NCBI GenBank assembly: GCA_902826155.1
Contig: CADEDU010000006.1
Span: forward strand, 40,728 to 73,486
Direction: 5' to 3'
Source of the DNA: an uncultured beta proteobacterium
GTDB lineage: Bacteria > Pseudomonadota > Gammaproteobacteria > Burkholderiales > SG8-39
Length of the DNA: 32,759 nucleotides
The notes below the pieces were generated by a model. That model saw nothing but the letters and a program-made list of their open reading frames with translations. It was not told the origin of the DNA and ran no database searches. Shown piece by piece: positions 14,084-22,427 of this stretch (position 1 is the stretch's first letter; each line of letters starts with the position of its first letter). The position numbers and the translations under genes are program-made.

Positions 14084-15109
14084 ATGCAATCGGACAGGAA
14101 CACACGGGAGTCCGCGGTGCCGTCGCGCCGGATCGTGCTCAGTCGGCGACTGTCGGTCGTATGCAGTGCGATCGTCTTCACCATCGCGAGCGCGCACGCC
14201 CTCGCTCAGCCCTATCCCAGCAAGCCGCTGCGCATCGTCACCGGTTATGCCGCCGGCGGGGGCGCCGACATCGTGGCGCGCCTGCTCGCCGAGCAGATCA
14301 GCCCGAAGCTGGGCCAGTCGGTCCTCGTCGAGAACCGCACCGGCGCCGGAACGAACATCGCCTCGCAGTTCGTCGCACGTGCGGCACCGGATGGGTACAC
14401 GCTGTTGTTCACTTCGAACAATCACAATCTCAACGCGATGATCTACGCCGCTCCGGGCTATGACCCGGTGAAGGATCTGATCCCGGTGATCCTCGTGTCG
14501 GAGGGGCCGTCGCTGCTGGCTACGCATCCGGGCACGCCCTTCAAGTCCCTGCAGGATGTGGTCGAGGCTGCGCGCGCCAGGCCGCGCGCGTTGTCTTATG
14601 GTAGTTCTGGCGTCGGCACGCCGGTGCACATGGCGATGGAGCTGTTCAAGCTCGCCGCCGGCATCGATATCACTCACGTCCCGTACAAGGGTGCCGGTCA
14701 ATCGGTCGTCGACGCGGTCGGCGGTCACATTCCGCTGGTGATCGGATCGATCGCCGCGATGAAACAGCACATCGACGCGGACAAGCTGCGTCCGCTCGCG
14801 GTGTCAACGCGCAATCGCTCATCAAGCCTGCCCGACGTACCCACCATGGCCGAGATCGGGTTCTCGGATGCGGTTCACACGATCTGGATGGGTGTCGTCG
14901 CGCCGGCCGGGACGCCGCCCGACATCGTCGCGCGCCTGTATCGGGAATTTGCCGCTGCGCTGCAGTTGCCCGCGGTGAGCGAGCGCCTCGACAAGATCGG
15001 CCTGCCCGCGGCCGCGACGAGCAGTTCGCAGGACTTCGAGGCGCTGCTCAAGGCTGATTTCGCCACCAGCCAGAAGCTCGTCGCACACCTCAAGTTGAAG
15101 GCGGAGTGA
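14084..15109 (+). CDS. Bug/TctC family periplasmic solute-binding protein
   Basis: A 341-residue protein with AAGGAGAG before ATG 14084. A basic N-region and hydrophobic core (LSVVCSAIVFTIASAHALA) form a signal peptide cleaved before QPYPSKPLRIV, the usual mature start. Family motifs follow: GYAAGGGADIVARLLAEQ, VENRTGAGTNIA, APDGYTLLF, YGSSGVGTPVHMA and THVPYKGAGQSVVD. Bug proteins bind carboxylates or other small organics in the periplasm. No TctA/TctB membrane genes are near, so it may work with a distant transporter or as a sensor subunit. It follows the crotonase gene by 33 bp. Confidence 0.93.
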   Translation: MQSDRNTRESAVPSRRIVLSRRLSVVCSAIVFTIASAHALAQPYPSKPLRIVTGYAAGGGADIVARLLAEQISPKLGQSVLVENRTGAGTNIASQFVARAAPDGYTLLFTSNNHNLNAMIYAAPGYDPVKDLIPVILVSEGPSLLATHPGTPFKSLQDVVEAARARPRALSYGSSGVGTPVHMAMELFKLAAGIDITHVPYKGAGQSVVDAVGGHIPLVIGSIAAMKQHIDADKLRPLAVSTRNRSSSLPDVPTMAEIGFSDAVHTIWMGVVAPAGTPPDIVARLYREFAAALQLPAVSERLDKIGLPAAATSSSQDFEALLKADFATSQKLVAHLKLKAE

Positions 15110-15161
15110 GCGCCGGGCGGATCAAGTGAAACCAAGTTGCGCGGACCAATCAGATTCGGGC

Positions 15162-15178
15162 CTTCGCATAACGCGAAG
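15162..15178. terminator. Possible hairpin between convergent Bug genes
   Basis: CTTCGC (15162-15167) pairs exactly with GCGAAG (15173-15178) around ATAAC, between the stops of two convergent Bug genes. No T-run follows on either strand, so termination is only a possibility. Confidence 0.3.
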
Positions 15179-15204
15179 CGGCATCACGATTGTCGCCGGT
15201 TTGC

Positions 15205-16179
15205 CTACTCGGCCTTGATCCCCGCCTCGCGCGTGAGCTTCTGGTACTTCTGCACCTCGGCGGCCTTGAACGTGGCGAACTGATCGGGCGTGAAGGGGTT
15301 GGTGGTGCGCGAAGTCTCGGTGAAGAGTTTCTTCATCGCCGGCGTTGCCAGCGCCTTGTGCACCGCCTCGTGCACCTGGTCGATGACTGCGCGCGGCGTG
15401 CCGGTCGGCGCATCGAGTCCCGTCCAGACCGTGAACTGAAAACCGGGCAGCGTCTCGGCCACGGTCGGCAGGTCGGGAAAGCCAGGCAGGCGCGACGGCG
15501 AGGTGACTGCGAGTGCGCGCACCTTGCCCGCGGTGATCTGCGGCACGGCGGAGGTATCGGCGAACAGGTAGTCGACCTGACCACCCAGCAGCGCGGTCAG
15601 GGCCGGTGAGGTGCCCGTGAACGGAATGTGCGTGGCGCTCGAGCCGGTCATTTGATTCAGGAAAGCGCCGGCGAGGTGGGGCAGGCCGGCCAGTCCGGAT
15701 GACGAGTAGTTCATCGCCGCACTGTTCTGCTTGAGCCGTGCAATCAGGTCGGCCAGCGTGTTGATGCCGCGGTCGGGGCGGACCACCAGAAACAGCGGAC
15801 TCTCCGAGATCACCGCGATCGAACTCAAATTCGCAACGATGTCGTAGGAGAGGTTCTTGAACAGCGCCGGTGCGATGGCGTGCTGGCTGGTGGACAGCAG
15901 CAGCGTATAGCCGTCAGCCGGCGCGCGCGCGACGAAGGCCGCAGCGATCGTGGTGCCGCCGCCGGGTTTGCTCTCGACGATCACCGGCTGGCGCCAGATC
16001 TCGGTGAGCTCGCGCGCCACGGCACGGGCAACCACGTCGGCGCCGCCGCCGGGCGGGTAGGGGTTGATCAGCGTCACGGCACGCGAGGGATAGCTCTGCG
16101 CGACGGCCGCGGTGTGCGCGGTGAGGGCACACAGCGCAAGCGCCGCAAGACGGGTGATGAGGCGGAACGGGATACTCAT
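15205..16179 (-). CDS. Bug/TctC family periplasmic solute-binding protein
   Basis: A 324-residue protein from ATG 16179, chosen because it opens a clean signal peptide (MSIPFRLITRLAALALCAL, cleavage after TAAVAQ or just before); the frame runs further upstream to 16416 but that part opposes the ATPase gene. Family motifs are SYPSRAVTLINPYPPGGG, VESKPGGGTTIAAAFVA, PADGYTLLLSTSQH and YSSSGLAGLPHLAG. The HVPYKG motif kept in the other three Bug proteins here reads HIPFTGTS, so the ligand site differs. The gene is convergent with the previous Bug gene and divergent from the AAA ATPase. Confidence 0.92.
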   Translation of the reverse strand: MSIPFRLITRLAALALCALTAHTAAVAQSYPSRAVTLINPYPPGGGADVVARAVARELTEIWRQPVIVESKPGGGTTIAAAFVARAPADGYTLLLSTSQHAIAPALFKNLSYDIVANLSSIAVISESPLFLVVRPDRGINTLADLIARLKQNSAAMNYSSSGLAGLPHLAGAFLNQMTGSSATHIPFTGTSPALTALLGGQVDYLFADTSAVPQITAGKVRALAVTSPSRLPGFPDLPTVAETLPGFQFTVWTGLDAPTGTPRAVIDQVHEAVHKALATPAMKKLFTETSRTTNPFTPDQFATFKAAEVQKYQKLTREAGIKAE

Positions 16180-16315
16180 GTTCGACTCTTGAGGAGGATG
16201 GCTGCCGATGACTCGCTGCATCATGCGAGGCAGAGTGCTTGGTGCGATGGCCGCGACCGGTGATTCCGACTGCAGGACGGCATAGTATCCATCGTCCGCC
16301 TCTGCCGCCGTCACA

Positions 16316-17497
16316 ATGCTCAGTACGCTCGCCATCTCCGGATACCGCTCGCTGCGCGAGTTGATCATTCCGCTCGGGCCGCTCAGCGTCATCACCGGCC
16401 CCAACGGCAGCGGCAAATCGAACGTCTACAAGGCGCTGCAACTGCTCGCCGAGACCGCGCAGGGTACGGTCGTTGCCGCGCTCGCGCGCGAAGGCGGGCT
16501 GGAGTCGACGTTGTGGGCCGGGCCGGAGCAGTTCTCGCGCGCGATGCGCCGTGGCGAGCAACCGGTACAGGGCGGGCCGCGCAAGGGCTCGGTGAGCCTG
16601 AAGCTCGGCTTCGCCGGTGACGACGACGGCGACTTCGGCTACGCGATCGATCTCGGATTGCCCACGCCGAGCGAAGCGACGAGCTCGTTCCTGCTCGACC
16701 CGGTGATCAAGCGCGAGAGCATCTGGGCGGGGCCGGTGCTTCGACCCGCGGCGCTGCTGATCGATCGGCGCAACAGCGTCGTCACTCGCCGCGGCGAGTC
16801 GAGCACGCGCGACGAGTGGCCGATCGTCACGCGACACCTGGCGAGCTTCGACAGCATGCTTGCGCAGTTGTCGGATCCGCTTGCCGCGCCCGAGCTGTGG
16901 AGCATGCGCCAGCGCATTCGCAGCTGGCGCTTCTATCACCACTTCCGTACCGACGCCGATGCGCCGGCGCGCCGCGCGCAACTCGGTACGCACACGCCGG
17001 TGCTGGGCCACGACGGTGCCGATCTCGCGGCCGCATTGCAGACCATCCGCGAGATCGGCGATTCGCAAGCGCTCGATGCCGCGGTCGAAGACGCCTTTCC
17101 GGGCGGAGCAATTGACATCGAGATCGAGCGCGGGCGGTTCGAATTGCGCATGGCGCAGCATGGGCTGCTGCGGCCGCTCGCTGCCGCCGAACTGTCCGAC
17201 GGCACGCTGCGTTATCTGCTGTGGATCGCGGCGCTGCTCACGCCGCGGCCGCCGGAGTTGCTGGTGCTGAACGAGCCGGAGACGAGCCTGCACCCGGATC
17301 TGCTGCCTGCGCTTGGTCGACTGATCGCCTCGGCCGCCGAACGCTCGCAGATCATCGTGGTGTCGCACGCGAGCCGGCTGATTGCCGCGCTGGTCGAGGA
17401 TCGGCGCTGCCGCGTGATCCGCCTGGAGAAGGAACTCGGCGAGACGCAGATCGTCGATGATTACGATCCACCGCGCTGGCAGTGGCCGAGTCGATAG
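16316..17497 (+). CDS. AAA family ATPase (ABC/RecF-like, COG4637 type)
   Basis: A 393-residue protein. Walker A is GPNGSGKSN (residues 28-36) after ISGYRSLRELIIPLGPLSVI. An ABC-type signature LSDGTLRYLLWIAALL and Walker B LLVLNEPETSLHPDLLP follow, with N319 in place of the usual aspartate before E320, then the switch histidine in IIVVSHASRL. The middle part is a variable insertion instead of long coiled coils, so it is shorter than SMC or RecN. This resembles the poorly studied predicted ATPase group COG4637; related proteins occur in OLD-like and other defence or repair systems, but no nuclease or reverse transcriptase is adjacent. Function unknown; it may share a promoter with the dioxygenase downstream. 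Confidence 0.82.
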   Translation: MLSTLAISGYRSLRELIIPLGPLSVITGPNGSGKSNVYKALQLLAETAQGTVVAALAREGGLESTLWAGPEQFSRAMRRGEQPVQGGPRKGSVSLKLGFAGDDDGDFGYAIDLGLPTPSEATSSFLLDPVIKRESIWAGPVLRPAALLIDRRNSVVTRRGESSTRDEWPIVTRHLASFDSMLAQLSDPLAAPELWSMRQRIRSWRFYHHFRTDADAPARRAQLGTHTPVLGHDGADLAAALQTIREIGDSQALDAAVEDAFPGGAIDIEIERGRFELRMAQHGLLRPLAAAELSDGTLRYLLWIAALLTPRPPELLVLNEPETSLHPDLLPALGRLIASAAERSQIIVVSHASRLIAALVEDRRCRVIRLEKELGETQIVDDYDPPRWQWPSR

Positions 17498-17586
17498 TCA
17501 TAGGGCTGGACTCGGAGCCTGAGCGCCTGCCGCACGTGGTGGCTGGTGTATCTTCACCTTTTCTGGCGCTGCCGGAGATTTCGCGC

Positions 17587-18540
17587 ATGCAAACGCCCAC
17601 CGCCCAGCATTCATCCGCGCAGTCAGCCGCCGGTGCAGAGCATCCGATGTCCGGACCAGCGCGTTCGGCGCCTGGGTCAGCGGACCTAGCGTCCTGGCCC
17701 TTCACCGCGGTGCCGCTCTCGCCCGGCATCGGCGCCGAGCTGCGCGGCATCGATTTCACCCAGCCAGTCGACGACGCTCTGTTCGCCGCGATCCACGCTG
17801 CGTTTCTGCGCTACGAGCTGCTGCTGTTCCGCGGCCAGGAAATCTCGCCGGCGCGCCAGGTGGAACTCGCACGCCGCTTCGGCGAAGTGCAAGTGCACGT
17901 GATGAACCAGTACCACGCCGACGGTTATCCGGAGCTGTATCGCCTGTCGAACGTCGACGAGCAGGGCAACCCCAACGGCAAGCATCCGGATCGCGGCACC
18001 ATGGCCTGGCATACCGACGGCTCATGGCAGCGGCGCACCGGTCTGGTGACGATGCTCTATGCCGAGATCGTGCCCGGCGGCAGCGGCGGCACCTACTTCG
18101 CCGACATGTACGGCGCGTACGAGGCGTTGAGCTCCGAATGGAAAGCGCGCCTGGGTGCGCTGCGTGCAATCCACAACCTCGATTTCTCGCGCAACCGCCG
18201 CCACGGCGAGGAGCCGATGACCGAGGAGCAGAAGCGCAAGGTGCCGCCGGTCGATCATCCGATCGTGCGCACGCATCCGGAGACCGGCCGCAAGTGCGTG
18301 TTTCTCGGCGATCACGCCGAATCGATCGTCGGCATGCCCTACGACGAAGGGCGCGCGCTGATCGATCAGGTCAACGAAATGATCATCCGGCCCGAAGGGG
18401 TCTACAAGCACCGCTGGCAGCCGCGCGATTTCATGATCTGGGACAACCGCTGCACCCTGCATCAGGCGCAGGCCTACGACGTCGCGCGCGAGCGGCGCGT
18501 GATTCGGCGCTGTACCGTGCTGGGAGATGTGCCGGTGTAG
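17587..18540 (+). CDS. TauD/TfdA family alpha-ketoglutarate-dependent dioxygenase
   Basis: A 317-residue protein from ATG 17587, with GGAG nine bases upstream; a GTG at 17482 would overlap the ATPase gene and add a Pro/Ser-rich tail without homology. The iron triad is H142-T-D144 (MAWHTDGSW) and H292 (CTLHQA), and R307 (VIRRCTV) is placed to bind the alpha-ketoglutarate carboxylate. PLSPGIGAELRGIDFTQP is the typical opening, and LLFRGQEISPARQVELARRFG follows. Such enzymes hydroxylate taurine, 2,4-D and other sulfonates or aryloxy acids with release of succinate and CO2. The sequence does not show which substrate. It is convergent with a Bug gene 29 bp on. Confidence 0.92.
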   Translation: MQTPTAQHSSAQSAAGAEHPMSGPARSAPGSADLASWPFTAVPLSPGIGAELRGIDFTQPVDDALFAAIHAAFLRYELLLFRGQEISPARQVELARRFGEVQVHVMNQYHADGYPELYRLSNVDEQGNPNGKHPDRGTMAWHTDGSWQRRTGLVTMLYAEIVPGGSGGTYFADMYGAYEALSSEWKARLGALRAIHNLDFSRNRRHGEEPMTEEQKRKVPPVDHPIVRTHPETGRKCVFLGDHAESIVGMPYDEGRALIDQVNEMIIRPEGVYKHRWQPRDFMIWDNRCTLHQAQAYDVARERRVIRRCTVLGDVPV

Positions 18541-18569
18541 GCAACAAGATCAAAGCAAGGTCGATGCGG

Positions 18570-19598
18570 CTACTGGGGTGCCTCCAGCGCCATGCCCACG
18601 CGCTTCACGATGTCGGCGGTGCGGGCGGCGTCTTCCTTGACGAAAGCCGCGAACTCCTCGGGCGTGAGCGTCGGCGGATCCGCGCCGAACTGCACCAGCC
18701 GATCGCGCGAATCAGGGTGCTGCATCGCCTGATAGGTTTCCCTGCGCAGGCGTTCGACGACGTCTTTGGGTATTGCGCTCGGCGCGAGAATGCCGAACCA
18801 GCTCGTCAGGTTGTAGCCCTGTACACCGGCCTCGTGGAGGGTGGGCACCTCGGGAAGCTCCGCCACGCGCCGCGAGCCAGCCGCACCCAGCGCAATGAGC
18901 TTGCCCCTGCGGATGTGCGGCAACACCAGGCCCGAGGCGTTCCACATCAGTTGCACCTGTCCGGCGAGCAGATCGTTCATCGCCGGCGCCGCGCCTTTGT
19001 ACGGCACGTGCAGCAGCTTGACTTCGGCCAGCGCGTTGAACATCTCGCCGGCCAGATGCAGGACGTTGCCGACGCCCGCCGAACCGTACGAGATCTGGTT
19101 GGGTTTGCTGCGCGCGAGCGCAACGAGCTCCGGCACCGTGCGCGCCGGCAGTGACGGATGCGCCACCAGCATCGAGGTCGCCGGCACGGCAACCATGCCG
19201 ATCGCGACGAAATCACGCTCGGCGTTGTACGGCAGCTTGCGGTACAGCGCCTGATTGATCGAGTGCGCGGAGTTGGCGAGCAGTAGCGTGTAGCCGTCTG
19301 CCGCGGCCTTCGCGACCAGCTCGGTGGCGATGATGCCGTTCGCGCCGGGGCGCGCCTCGACCACGACCGGTTGTCCGAGCCGCTCAGTGAGCTTCGTCGC
19401 CGCGATGCGCGCGTAGTTGTCGGCCGAAGCACCGGCCGAGAAGGGAATGATCAGCCGGATCGGTTTATCGGGGTAGGCGGCGGTTGAATGCAAGGGCCAA
19501 CACGCCGCGATCATCGCAAAGCCCAGCGCGCGAGCGACGTTGCGCGCGATGCGAAAGCTGACCGGAGCGGTCGTCTTCGTCGTGATCGTGGCGATCAT
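18570..19598 (-). CDS. Bug/TctC family periplasmic solute-binding protein
   Basis: A 342-residue protein from ATG 19598, with AGGAG a few bases upstream. It carries a long signal peptide (residues 1 to about 41, core ALGFAMIAACWPLHSTA) and the mature start AYPDKPIRLIIPFSAGASADN. Family motifs are VEARPGANGIIATELVA, ADGYTLLLANSAHSIN, YGSAGVGNVLHLAG and LHVPYKGAAPAMNDLL. It lies 35 bp downstream of the VanA-like oxygenase on the same strand, so capture of the substrate of that oxygenase is a reasonable guess. No TctA/TctB partner is near. Confidence 0.92.
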   Translation of the reverse strand: MIATITTKTTAPVSFRIARNVARALGFAMIAACWPLHSTAAYPDKPIRLIIPFSAGASADNYARIAATKLTERLGQPVVVEARPGANGIIATELVAKAAADGYTLLLANSAHSINQALYRKLPYNAERDFVAIGMVAVPATSMLVAHPSLPARTVPELVALARSKPNQISYGSAGVGNVLHLAGEMFNALAEVKLLHVPYKGAAPAMNDLLAGQVQLMWNASGLVLPHIRRGKLIALGAAGSRRVAELPEVPTLHEAGVQGYNLTSWFGILAPSAIPKDVVERLRRETYQAMQHPDSRDRLVQFGADPPTLTPEEFAAFVKEDAARTADIVKRVGMALEAPQ

Positions 19599-19633
19599 CG
19601 TTCGTCTCCTGGTTGGCTGCTGGTGTCTCGACT

Positions 19634-20665
19634 TCAGCCCGTCTCCTGCTCAGCCACCTGCTGCTCGCGACGCAGCAGTTCCGCCACGAGTTGCCGCGCC
19701 CGCGCAGGCGCCTGATCGGCGCGTGTGTACACGGTGCGCGATTCGAGCGGCACCTTGTCGAGGATCAGTTGCTGCGCCTCGATCATCGTCCGGTCTTCGG
19801 TGAAGGTGCGATTCACCGCCGCGCGCAGCATCTCGGTCATCGCGGTGTCGTCTTGCTTGAAGCTCCGTGGCAAGGCCCAGAAGTAGTGCGTCGACCGATC
19901 CGTCTCCGGCGTGAGCGAGTTGATCACCCACCAGGCCAATCCCTTCGACTTATCCTGCGTGCCGGTGGGCACCGCCCACACTTCGATGACCACCGTGCAC
20001 GGGGGCACGAAGAACAGGCGCTGATAGCGATCGATATTGGTGGTGAACCCCGCTGCGGCTACGAACAGCTTCGGCGGCGTGCAGTCGGGCATGAAGCGTT
20101 CGACTTCGATCTGGTCGCCGCGGATCGTCGTCTTGGCCGGCGTTTCGCCGACGGCCTGGTTGCCGATGGTGCCCTGATGCAGAAATGCCTCGTGCGACAG
20201 ATCGAGCAGATTGTCGATCAGCAGCTGATTGTGGGCGGTCACATAAAAATAATCGGACAGCGGACACCAGCCGGGCTCGCTCTGCCAGCGTAGCGCCTGC
20301 GGAATGAGCTCCGCGTCGGCCTTCTCGCGCTCGCCGAGCCAGATCCACACGAATCCGAAGCGCTCGACGATCGGAAACGTCTGCGCGCAGAAGTGATCCG
20401 GAAAACTCTCTTCGCCCGGCACGCGAACACATCGGCCCGTGTGGTCGAACGTGATGCCGTGGTAGCCGCACTGCAGCGCATCGCCATCGAGCCGGCCCAT
20501 CGACAGCGGAACCAGCCGGTGTGGGCAACGATCGAGAAAAGCCACTGCCACGCCAGCGGCGGTGCGATACATCACGATCGCCTCGTTGGCGATGGTGCGT
20601 TTGGTGAGGGCGTGGCGAAGTTCGCTGCTCAATGCGGCGATGTACCAGCAGTTCTTCGGGAACAC
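19634..20665 (-). CDS. Rieske oxygenase, VanA-like (aromatic O-demethylase type)
   Basis: A 343-residue protein opening MFPKNCWYIAALSSEL as in vanillate O-demethylase oxygenase. Rieske ligands are C47-P-H49 and C66-GY-H69. The mononuclear iron site is DNLLDLSHEAFLH, with D155, H158 and H163. FGFVWIWLGE and HYFWALPRSF also match the family. Length is close to VanA (about 350). VanA needs the reductase VanB; none is adjacent, and the next gene is a Bug binding protein instead. It may act on a methoxy- or otherwise substituted aromatic acid. The gene is unlike the phthalate-type oxygenase at 1642-2925 apart from the metal sites. Confidence 0.9.
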   Translation of the reverse strand: MFPKNCWYIAALSSELRHALTKRTIANEAIVMYRTAAGVAVAFLDRCPHRLVPLSMGRLDGDALQCGYHGITFDHTGRCVRVPGEESFPDHFCAQTFPIVERFGFVWIWLGEREKADAELIPQALRWQSEPGWCPLSDYFYVTAHNQLLIDNLLDLSHEAFLHQGTIGNQAVGETPAKTTIRGDQIEVERFMPDCTPPKLFVAAAGFTTNIDRYQRLFFVPPCTVVIEVWAVPTGTQDKSKGLAWWVINSLTPETDRSTHYFWALPRSFKQDDTAMTEMLRAAVNRTFTEDRTMIEAQQLILDKVPLESRTVYTRADQAPARARQLVAELLRREQQVAEQETG

Positions 20666-20832
20666 GGTAGTCCTCGAATTCGTCGTGCGGTGTGCGAGCG
20701 ATGTTCCACCTGTCTTGCCGGAAAGTCGAGTCCGAGGCTGATGGTCGGCATCGCGTACGATGCGCGCGAGCAGTGCCTGGCCAAGACGGTCAGCGCTGAG
20801 ATCCCGACCACGAAATCACCAACAGTCATTCC

Positions 20833-21282
20833 ATGCACATCTGGGTCGACGCAGACGCCTGTCCCGTGGTGATCAAAGACATTTTGTATCGCGCGGCCAA
20901 GCGAACCGAGCTGATGCTCGTGCTCGTGGCGAATCAGATGCTGCGCGTGCCGGTCTCGCCGTGGATTCGCGCGGTGCAGGTGCCACGCGGGTTCGACGTG
21001 GCCGACAACCACATCGTGTCGGTGCTTGCCGCGGGCGATCTTGTGATCACCGCCGACATTCCGCTTGCGGCGGCGGTGGTCGATAAAGATGCGTTCGCAT
21101 TGAACCCTCGCGGCGAACTCTATAGCCGCGAGAACGTGCGCGAGCTCCTCGATATGCGCAACTTCATGGATACGTTACGCGCGAGCGGCGTGCAGACCGG
21201 CGGGCCGGCGGCGTTGTCGCAGTCGGATCGGCAGGCGTTCGCGAATCGGTTGGATCGATTCCTGGCGCAAGCACGGCCATAA
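20833..21282 (+). CDS. yaiI: YaiI/YqxD family protein (UPF0178, DUF188)
   Basis: A 149-residue protein with the full family pattern: [24 protein letters not shown], the central [27 protein letters not shown], and [28 protein letters not shown]. The conserved acidic residues of a PIN/NYN-like nuclease fold (D6, D8, and D in ADIPLA) are present, though biochemical activity is not established. It is a housekeeping gene widespread in bacteria and unrelated to the catabolic genes around it. It is divergent from the VanA-like gene and 41 bp ahead of a Bug gene. Confidence 0.93.
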   Translation: MHIWVDADACPVVIKDILYRAAKRTELMLVLVANQMLRVPVSPWIRAVQVPRGFDVADNHIVSVLAAGDLVITADIPLAAAVVDKDAFALNPRGELYSRENVRELLDMRNFMDTLRASGVQTGGPAALSQSDRQAFANRLDRFLAQARP

Positions 21283-21323
21283 TTACGTTGCGACCGGAAT
21301 CGCTCGAACATCAAGGAACCCTC

Positions 21324-22304
21324 ATGCGCAAGCGCATCATCACGCTCCTCATCGCGACGATAGCGTCGCTGACTGCAGTATTCGGTGCGAATCTCGCCAT
21401 GGCGCAAGCCTGGCCGAGCAAGCCGCTGCGATTGATCGTGCCATTCCCGCCTGGCGGGCCGACCGATCTGGTCGGACGCGCGGCGGCGGGCATCCTTGCC
21501 GATGCGCTTGGCCAGCAGGTCGTGGTCGACAATCGTCCGGGCGGCAATGGCACGGTGGGCGTGGGTGCGCTGGCGAAGTCGGCGCCCGATGGCTACACGG
21601 TCGGACTCACGGCGATCACGCTCGCCACCGCCCCGCATCTGGGGTCGGTGCCGTTCGATGCGCTGAACGACTTCGCGCCGATATCGAACCTCGTATCGAT
21701 GACGCCGCTGATCGTCGCCAATCCCAGCCTGCCGGCCTCCACCATTGCCGAGCTGGTGAGCTACGCGCGCGCCAATCCCGGCAAGATTCCGTTCGGTACG
21801 CCGGGGGTGGCAACGGTGCCGCATCTGGCTGCGGAGATGCTGCAGGTCGCGGCGGGCATGAAGCTGACGCACGTGCCGTACAAGGGCGCGACCCAGCAGA
21901 TCCAGGATCTTCTGGCCGGGGCGATCCAGCTCGATTTTCAGAGCTCGCTTGTGGTGGCGCTGCCGCAAGTGCGTGCAGGCAAGATCAAGCCGATCGCGGT
22001 GCTCACGCCGAAGCGCTCGCCGCTCTTGCCCGACGTGCCGACCGTCGCCGAGTCGGGCTACCCGAATCTGCATGCGGCGCCGTGGTTCGGATTGGGCGCG
22101 CCGGCGGGCACGCCGCGCGAGATGATCACGCGCATGAACGAAGCGCTGGTGAAAGGCATGCAATCGAAGGAGGTCGTCGATCGCTTCACGGCGATCGGCG
22201 CGATCATTCACACCTCCACGCCGGACGAGTTCGCCGCGTACATCAAGAGCGAGCACGCGCGCTGGGGCGAGGTGATTCGCAAGGCTGGGATCAAGTTGGA
22301 ATAG
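21324..22304 (+). CDS. Bug/TctC family periplasmic solute-binding protein
   Basis: A 326-residue protein from ATG 21324 with AAGGA seven bases upstream; the frame starting at 21288 has no such site. The signal peptide is MRKRIITLLIATIASLTAVF with cleavage after AMA, before QAWPSKPLRLIVPFPPGGP. Family motifs are VDNRPGGNGTVGVGALA, APDGYTVGLTA, FGTPGVATVPHLAAEML and THVPYKGATQQIQDLL. It is the fourth Bug gene of the window and again lacks TctA/TctB neighbours. Its last codons form part of a 23-bp imperfect direct repeat. Confidence 0.93.
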   Translation: MRKRIITLLIATIASLTAVFGANLAMAQAWPSKPLRLIVPFPPGGPTDLVGRAAAGILADALGQQVVVDNRPGGNGTVGVGALAKSAPDGYTVGLTAITLATAPHLGSVPFDALNDFAPISNLVSMTPLIVANPSLPASTIAELVSYARANPGKIPFGTPGVATVPHLAAEMLQVAAGMKLTHVPYKGATQQIQDLLAGAIQLDFQSSLVVALPQVRAGKIKPIAVLTPKRSPLLPDVPTVAESGYPNLHAAPWFGLGAPAGTPREMITRMNEALVKGMQSKEVVDRFTAIGAIIHTSTPDEFAAYIKSEHARWGEVIRKAGIKLE

Positions 22305-22420
22305 GACGCTCTCCCGCCCCCCGCCCTCCCTCTACTCGCGCCACTGACGTGGCTAGAGAAGGAGGGAGCCTAGTTTGCGGCGCAGCTTGTGCGCCGATTG
22401 GAATGGGGCGCTCTCCCGCC
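22296..22420. repeat. 23-bp imperfect direct repeat, two copies 102 bp apart
   Basis: Copies at 22296-22318 and 22398-22420 differ at two of 23 positions; both contain TTGGAAT and CGCTCTCCCGCC. The first covers the final codons and stop of the Bug gene, the second lies just before the lactonase stop on the opposite strand. The 12-base CGCTCTCCCGCC part is identical. Confidence 0.7.
22326..22368. terminator. Long interrupted hairpin between convergent genes, candidate two-way terminator
   Basis: CTCCCTC (22326-22332) pairs with GAGGGAG (22362-22368), CTC (22335-22337) with GAG (22356-22358), and GCCAC (22340-22344) with GTGGC (22349-22353) around a TGAC tetraloop. The hairpin sits between the convergent Bug and lactonase genes, where a shared terminator would be expected. 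Only TAGTTT follows on the plus strand. Confidence 0.5.
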
Positions 22421-22427
22421 GCGCCGC

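Noticed and set aside
15914..17368. 484-codon minus-strand frame opposite the AAA ATPase
   Set aside because: Shadow frame: Arg-rich, no domain, and opposite a gene with full Walker A, signature and Walker B motifs.
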